NCBI GenBank assembly: GCA_029263435.1
Contig: JAJCXL010000132.1
Span: forward strand, 1 to 8,226
Source of the DNA: Acidobacteriota bacterium
Lineage (GTDB): Bacteria > Acidobacteriota > Vicinamibacteria > Marinacidobacterales > SMYC01
Direction of reading: 5' to 3'
Length of the DNA: 8,226 nt
Below, piece after piece: positions 5,566-8,226 of this stretch. The position numbers and the translations under genes are program-made. Below the pieces are notes generated by a model. The model ran no database searches, was not told the DNA's origin, and was given only the letters and a program-made list of their open reading frames with translations. The first letter of the stretch is position 1. Each line of letters starts with the position of its first letter.

Positions 5566-6950
5566 TCCCGGAAGTCCTCCGCGGCGATACCGAGCTGACG
5601 CAGCTTTTGCTGCAGATTCTGGCGATGGAGTCCTAACGCTCTCGCGGCTTGCGAGACGTTACCGTTGTGCGTCTGCAGGGACTCGGTGAGCCTGTCGCGC
5701 TCGAAGCGCTCGATCACTTTCTGCTTCGCCGTTTGAAAATCATCTTCCGGACCCACCGAGACCGCGGCGGTTTGGCTCGGGACGGACACGACATCGGCGG
5801 GAAGGTCTTTGGGCTCGACGCTTGGGCCGGTGCAAAAGATCGAAGCGCGCTCGATCGCATTCGAAAGCTCGCGGACGTTCCCCGGCCACGGATAGCTCAT
5901 GAGCGCACTCTCTGTCTCCGCGGAGAGTCGAAGCGGGCGGTTCGCGTGCTTTTCGAGGAAGTGGCGTGCGAGCACGGCGATGTCTTGTCCTCGCTCGCGT
6001 AGAGGAGGCATCGATAAATCGACGACTTTGAGGCGAAATAGTAGGTCTTCTCTGAACGTACCCTCCGATACCGCGCTCTTCAGGTCTCGATGCGTGGCAG
6101 CGAGGACCCGCACATCGACTCGGATCGCTCGGCCTCCGCCCAAGGGCTCGACTTCGCCCTCCTGGAGCACTCGCAGAAGCTTTGCTTGCGCGTCGATCGC
6201 CATGTCGCCGACCTCGTCGAGAAACAAAGTGCCGCCGTCGGCCTCCTGAAACTTTCCGGCGCGGTCTCGATCCGCGCCCGTGAAGGCGCCGCGCCGATGA
6301 CCGAACAGCTCGCTCTCGACGAGCGTGTCCGGGATGGCAGAGCAATTGACGGTGACGAAAGCTCCACGAGAGACGTTCGAAAGCTCATGGATTTGGCGAG
6401 CGACCAGCTCTTTTCCGGTCCCGCTCTCTCCGAGAATGAGCACCGTCGCGCTCGTGGGGGCCACGCGCTCGAGCGCCTCTTTCAGCGTCTTGATGGCCGG
6501 GGAATCCCCGACGAGAGTGCTCGGGCCGCGCAGGCGCCTCACTTCTTCCTTCAGGTGTCGATTGTCTCGCCGCAGCCGACGGCCCACGAGCGTCGTCTCG
6601 ACGACGTGACGAAGGGCTTCGATCTCGTAGGGCTTCGCAACGAAGTTCTCCGCGCCGCTCTTTACCGCGGCGATGGCGGTGTCGAGGGTCGCGTCCGCGG
6701 TCACCACGATCACCGGCGGGGAAGCGGGAAGCTTCATCATCTCGGCGAGCGCCGTTTGACCATCCATGATCGGCATTCGCAAATCCAACAACACGAGATC
6801 GAAGCTCGAGCGTGCGACCGCCTCGATCGCTTGGGCCCCGTTCTCACACTCGACGGTGTCATATCTCGAGGCCCCAAGGGCTCGGACGGCCGCACGGCGC
6901 GCCGCGGGCTCGTCATCACAAACCAGAACACGCACTTTGCGCTCACCCAT
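5562..6950 (-). CDS. NtrC-family sigma-54-dependent response regulator
   Basis: A 462-residue transcription activator with three parts. The receiver (about 5-120) has Asp12/Asp13, phospho-acceptor Asp56, Thr84 and Lys106 all in place. The AAA+ domain (about 145-385) has Walker A GESGTGKE at 174-181, the sigma-54-contacting GAFTGA at 221-226 inside ELFGHRRGAFTGA, and Walker B LFLDE with Asp245/Glu246. The C-terminal Fis-type helix-turn-helix (about 430-455) has GNVSQAARALGLHRQNL. It should activate sigma-54 promoters when phosphorylated by the kinase encoded just upstream. The frame is open for 21 more codons upstream (from 7013), but ATG 6950 begins the conserved RVLVCDDEP receiver and has GGAGG nine bases before it. 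The start lies eight bases inside the kinase gene. Target genes are not identifiable here, and no -24/-12 promoter was seen in the intergenic gaps. Confidence 0.95.
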   Translation of the reverse strand: MGERKVRVLVCDDEPAARRAAVRALGASRYDTVECENGAQAIEAVARSSFDLVLLDLRMPIMDGQTALAEMMKLPASPPVIVVTADATLDTAIAAVKSGAENFVAKPYEIEALRHVVETTLVGRRLRRDNRHLKEEVRRLRGPSTLVGDSPAIKTLKEALERVAPTSATVLILGESGTGKELVARQIHELSNVSRGAFVTVNCSAIPDTLVESELFGHRRGAFTGADRDRAGKFQEADGGTLFLDEVGDMAIDAQAKLLRVLQEGEVEPLGGGRAIRVDVRVLAATHRDLKSAVSEGTFREDLLFRLKVVDLSMPPLRERGQDIAVLARHFLEKHANRPLRLSAETESALMSYPWPGNVRELSNAIERASIFCTGPSVEPKDLPADVVSVPSQTAAVSVGPEDDFQTAKQKVIERFERDRLTESLQTHNGNVSQAARALGLHRQNLQQKLRQLGIAAEDFRD

Positions 6951-8226
6951 CGACAGGTACCTCCACTCGAAAAACGATGCGGCCCGCCTCGCCCGTGAGC
7001 CCGACGGTGCCACCGAGCTCTTCGACGCGTTGCGAGACCAGCGCGAGCCCCAATCCGGTGCTGGAAGGATCCGCGGGTTTCTTTCCTCCGAGAACGAAGG
7101 GACTGAACAGCTCCGAGACGACCTCGTCGTCGAGCGGCTCGCCTGCGTTCTCGCACTCGAACGTCAAATGATGGTCCTTGCGCGCGAGACGGAGCTTGAC
7201 GGTGGAGCCGTCGGGAGCGTGTCGCACGGCGTTGACCATCAAGTTGAACACGATGGTTTGCCACGTCGCGGGCGTTCCGGGGGTCTGGCCGCAATCGTCG
7301 TTCACGAGGCGTTCGATAGCGATTCCCCGGCGACGAGCCTCGTGGTCGAGGACATAAGCCGCGGAAGCCACCACGTGGGCGACGTTCGCCGATGTCGCGT
7401 CGGGCTGAGGACGAGCGAAGCCCAAAATCTCGTGCGCGACCTCGCTCAACCGATCGACTTGCTCGACGATGACGGTCAGATCTTTGGCGTGCTCGCTATC
7501 GGGATCGTCTCGATGGAGCTCTTCACGCACGGTCTGTGCGAGGGCTTTCATGGAGGAAAGCGGGTTCTTGAGCTCGTGAGCGAGCGAAGCGGAGACCATC
7601 CCGAGCATCGACAGCCGCTCCTGGTCGGACAATCGTCTCTCGGCCGCGAGTCGGGCCGCGGCCAGTCGTCGAATCTCGAGCGCAGCGCCGAGCTGGTCGA
7701 GCCCGAGCCGGATGCTCTCCATCTCGCCGTCTTCGTAGCCGCCTCCGATGACACTCGTCGGAATGACGAGGGTCTCGTCGAGCTCTCCACCGACGCGCAA
7801 AGGAAAGACCGCATGGAGCTCGTGAGTCGCGAGAACACCGGCGAGGGCGGGGGTCGGTGCATGAAGGCGATTGAAAGCTTCGCTCCGCGAATCTCGAAAG
7901 TGCTCGCTCAACGCGGCGTGAAAGCTTTCGTTTGCCGGCGCGAAGCGTGCCGCGGTGCCCGTCCACTCTCCGATGGAGAGCGCGACGAACGACTTCAGTT
8001 CGCCCTCGGAGAGGTCTAGATTCCGGATGCCATCCGACAACGAGGCGAGCTTTTCGTGCGGGATGCCGCGCCGAAAGAGTCGGGCCAGCTCGGGTGAGCG
8101 TCGGGAGACCCAACGGGTGAGTGGGCTCAAGAGCAGTCCGGCGAGGATCGCGACCACGATGCCCCACGCGATCACCCGATGGAACACGGGATGGCCCGAC
8201 GCGCCGAGCACCGGACCTCCCAACAA
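6943..8226 (-). CDS. Sensor histidine kinase with GAF-like domain, 5' end off window
   Basis: The visible 427 residues are the C-terminal part of an inner-membrane sensor kinase. A transmembrane segment (about 18-36, IAWGIVVAILAGLLL) is followed by a cytoplasmic region of about 140 residues. The end of that region (FPLRVGGELDETLVIP, then a conserved helix into LGAALE) looks like a GAF domain. The phosphorylation site is His217 in SLAHELKNPLSS. The catalytic domain has an N box with Asn332 (FNLMVNAVRHAPDG) and a G2 box GLGL at 391-394. The G1 position reads ENAGEP instead of the usual DxGxG, a variation seen in other active kinases. The frame is open at the window edge (TTG TTG), so the true start and any further membrane or sensing segments lie outside. 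It overlaps the regulator gene by eight bases and is almost certainly its partner. The signal is unknown. Confidence 0.9.
   Translation of the reverse strand: MLGGPVLGASGHPVFHRVIAWGIVVAILAGLLLSPLTRWVSRRSPELARLFRRGIPHEKLASLSDGIRNLDLSEGELKSFVALSIGEWTGTAARFAPANESFHAALSEHFRDSRSEAFNRLHAPTPALAGVLATHELHAVFPLRVGGELDETLVIPTSVIGGGYEDGEMESIRLGLDQLGAALEIRRLAAARLAAERRLSDQERLSMLGMVSASLAHELKNPLSSMKALAQTVREELHRDDPDSEHAKDLTVIVEQVDRLSEVAHEILGFARPQPDATSANVAHVVASAAYVLDHEARRRGIAIERLVNDDCGQTPGTPATWQTIVFNLMVNAVRHAPDGSTVKLRLARKDHHLTFECENAGEPLDDEVVSELFSPFVLGGKKPADPSSTGLGLALVSQRVEELGGTVGLTGEAGRIVFRVEVPVDG
6960..6964 (-). promoter_or_regulatory. Ribosome binding site of the response regulator, inside the kinase gene
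   Basis: GGAGG on the minus strand, nine bases before ATG 6950, lies within the last codons of the kinase. It supports ATG 6950 over the longer open frame and allows efficient translation from the shared message. Confidence 0.7.

Larger units (their letters stand above)
4188..5568 (+). mobile_element. Candidate acquired HNH unit bounded by TAGTCC repeats
   Basis: TAGTCC occurs at 4188-4193 and 5563-5568, flanking the AT-rich segment and the whole HNH gene. This arrangement, with foreign composition at the left end and a methyltransferase remnant outside, suggests insertion of a gene of a family known to be multicopy and mobile (13E12 type). A six-base match can arise by chance, and no terminal inverted repeats or transposase are present. 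The unit is therefore a hypothesis, not a defined element. Confidence 0.3.

Noticed and set aside
6090..6998. Plus-strand open frame of 302 codons
   Set aside because: Antisense to the AAA+ and receiver domains of the NtrC-type regulator; no family features.
6951..7013. Longer N-terminus for the response regulator (21 extra codons)
   Set aside because: These codons lie inside the kinase gene in another frame. ATG 6950 has GGAGG at proper spacing and begins the conserved receiver.
6766..8019. Plus-strand open frame of 417 codons
   Set aside because: It lies antisense to the histidine kinase and the start of the regulator, both of which have clear catalytic motifs. No domain is visible in it.

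Overview
The window is GC-rich chromosomal DNA, about 62% G+C where I counted it, with dense and often overlapping genes. The organism is probably a Gram-negative bacterium. It has an NtrC-type (sigma-54-dependent) response regulator, an exported solute-binding protein and apparent periplasmic hydrolases. Something like a myxobacterial or other deltaproteobacterial or acidobacterial lineage would fit, but nothing here fixes the phylum.

Bases 1-2102 (minus strand) hold a polar amino acid type ABC importer in the transcription order binding protein, ATPase, permease. The reading frames overlap at both junctions, and the permease runs off the left edge. A 94-base divergent gap (2103-2196) separates it from a plus-strand pair: an exported metallo-beta-lactamase-fold protein (2197-3021) and a membrane-anchored SGNH/GDSL-type hydrolase (3025-4083). 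The hydrolase starts one codon after the first gene's stop, in the same frame. The first protein keeps most of its metal site but has Glu where the family's GPxHT histidine is expected.

Bases 4083-4181 look like the first 25 or so codons of a type I restriction methyltransferase (hsdM), cut short by a stop. An abrupt AT-rich stretch of 88 bases (26% G+C) follows, carrying a near-consensus sigma-70 promoter whose predicted start falls on the first ATG of a DUF222/HNH endonuclease gene (13E12 family, 4270-5565). The AT-rich promoter, the methyltransferase remnant and a 6-bp repeat (TAGTCC) at both ends together suggest that this is an acquired HNH unit, possibly within a degraded restriction-modification locus. 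This is the most interesting part of the window.

Bases 5562-8226 (minus strand) hold a two-component system. A GAF-containing histidine kinase, cut by the right edge, overlaps by 8 bases an NtrC-family response regulator. The regulator's stop codon overlaps the HNH gene's stop in a shared CTAG. No tRNA, rRNA, CRISPR array or complete insertion sequence was seen. Apart from the two short gaps, every stretch is coding.
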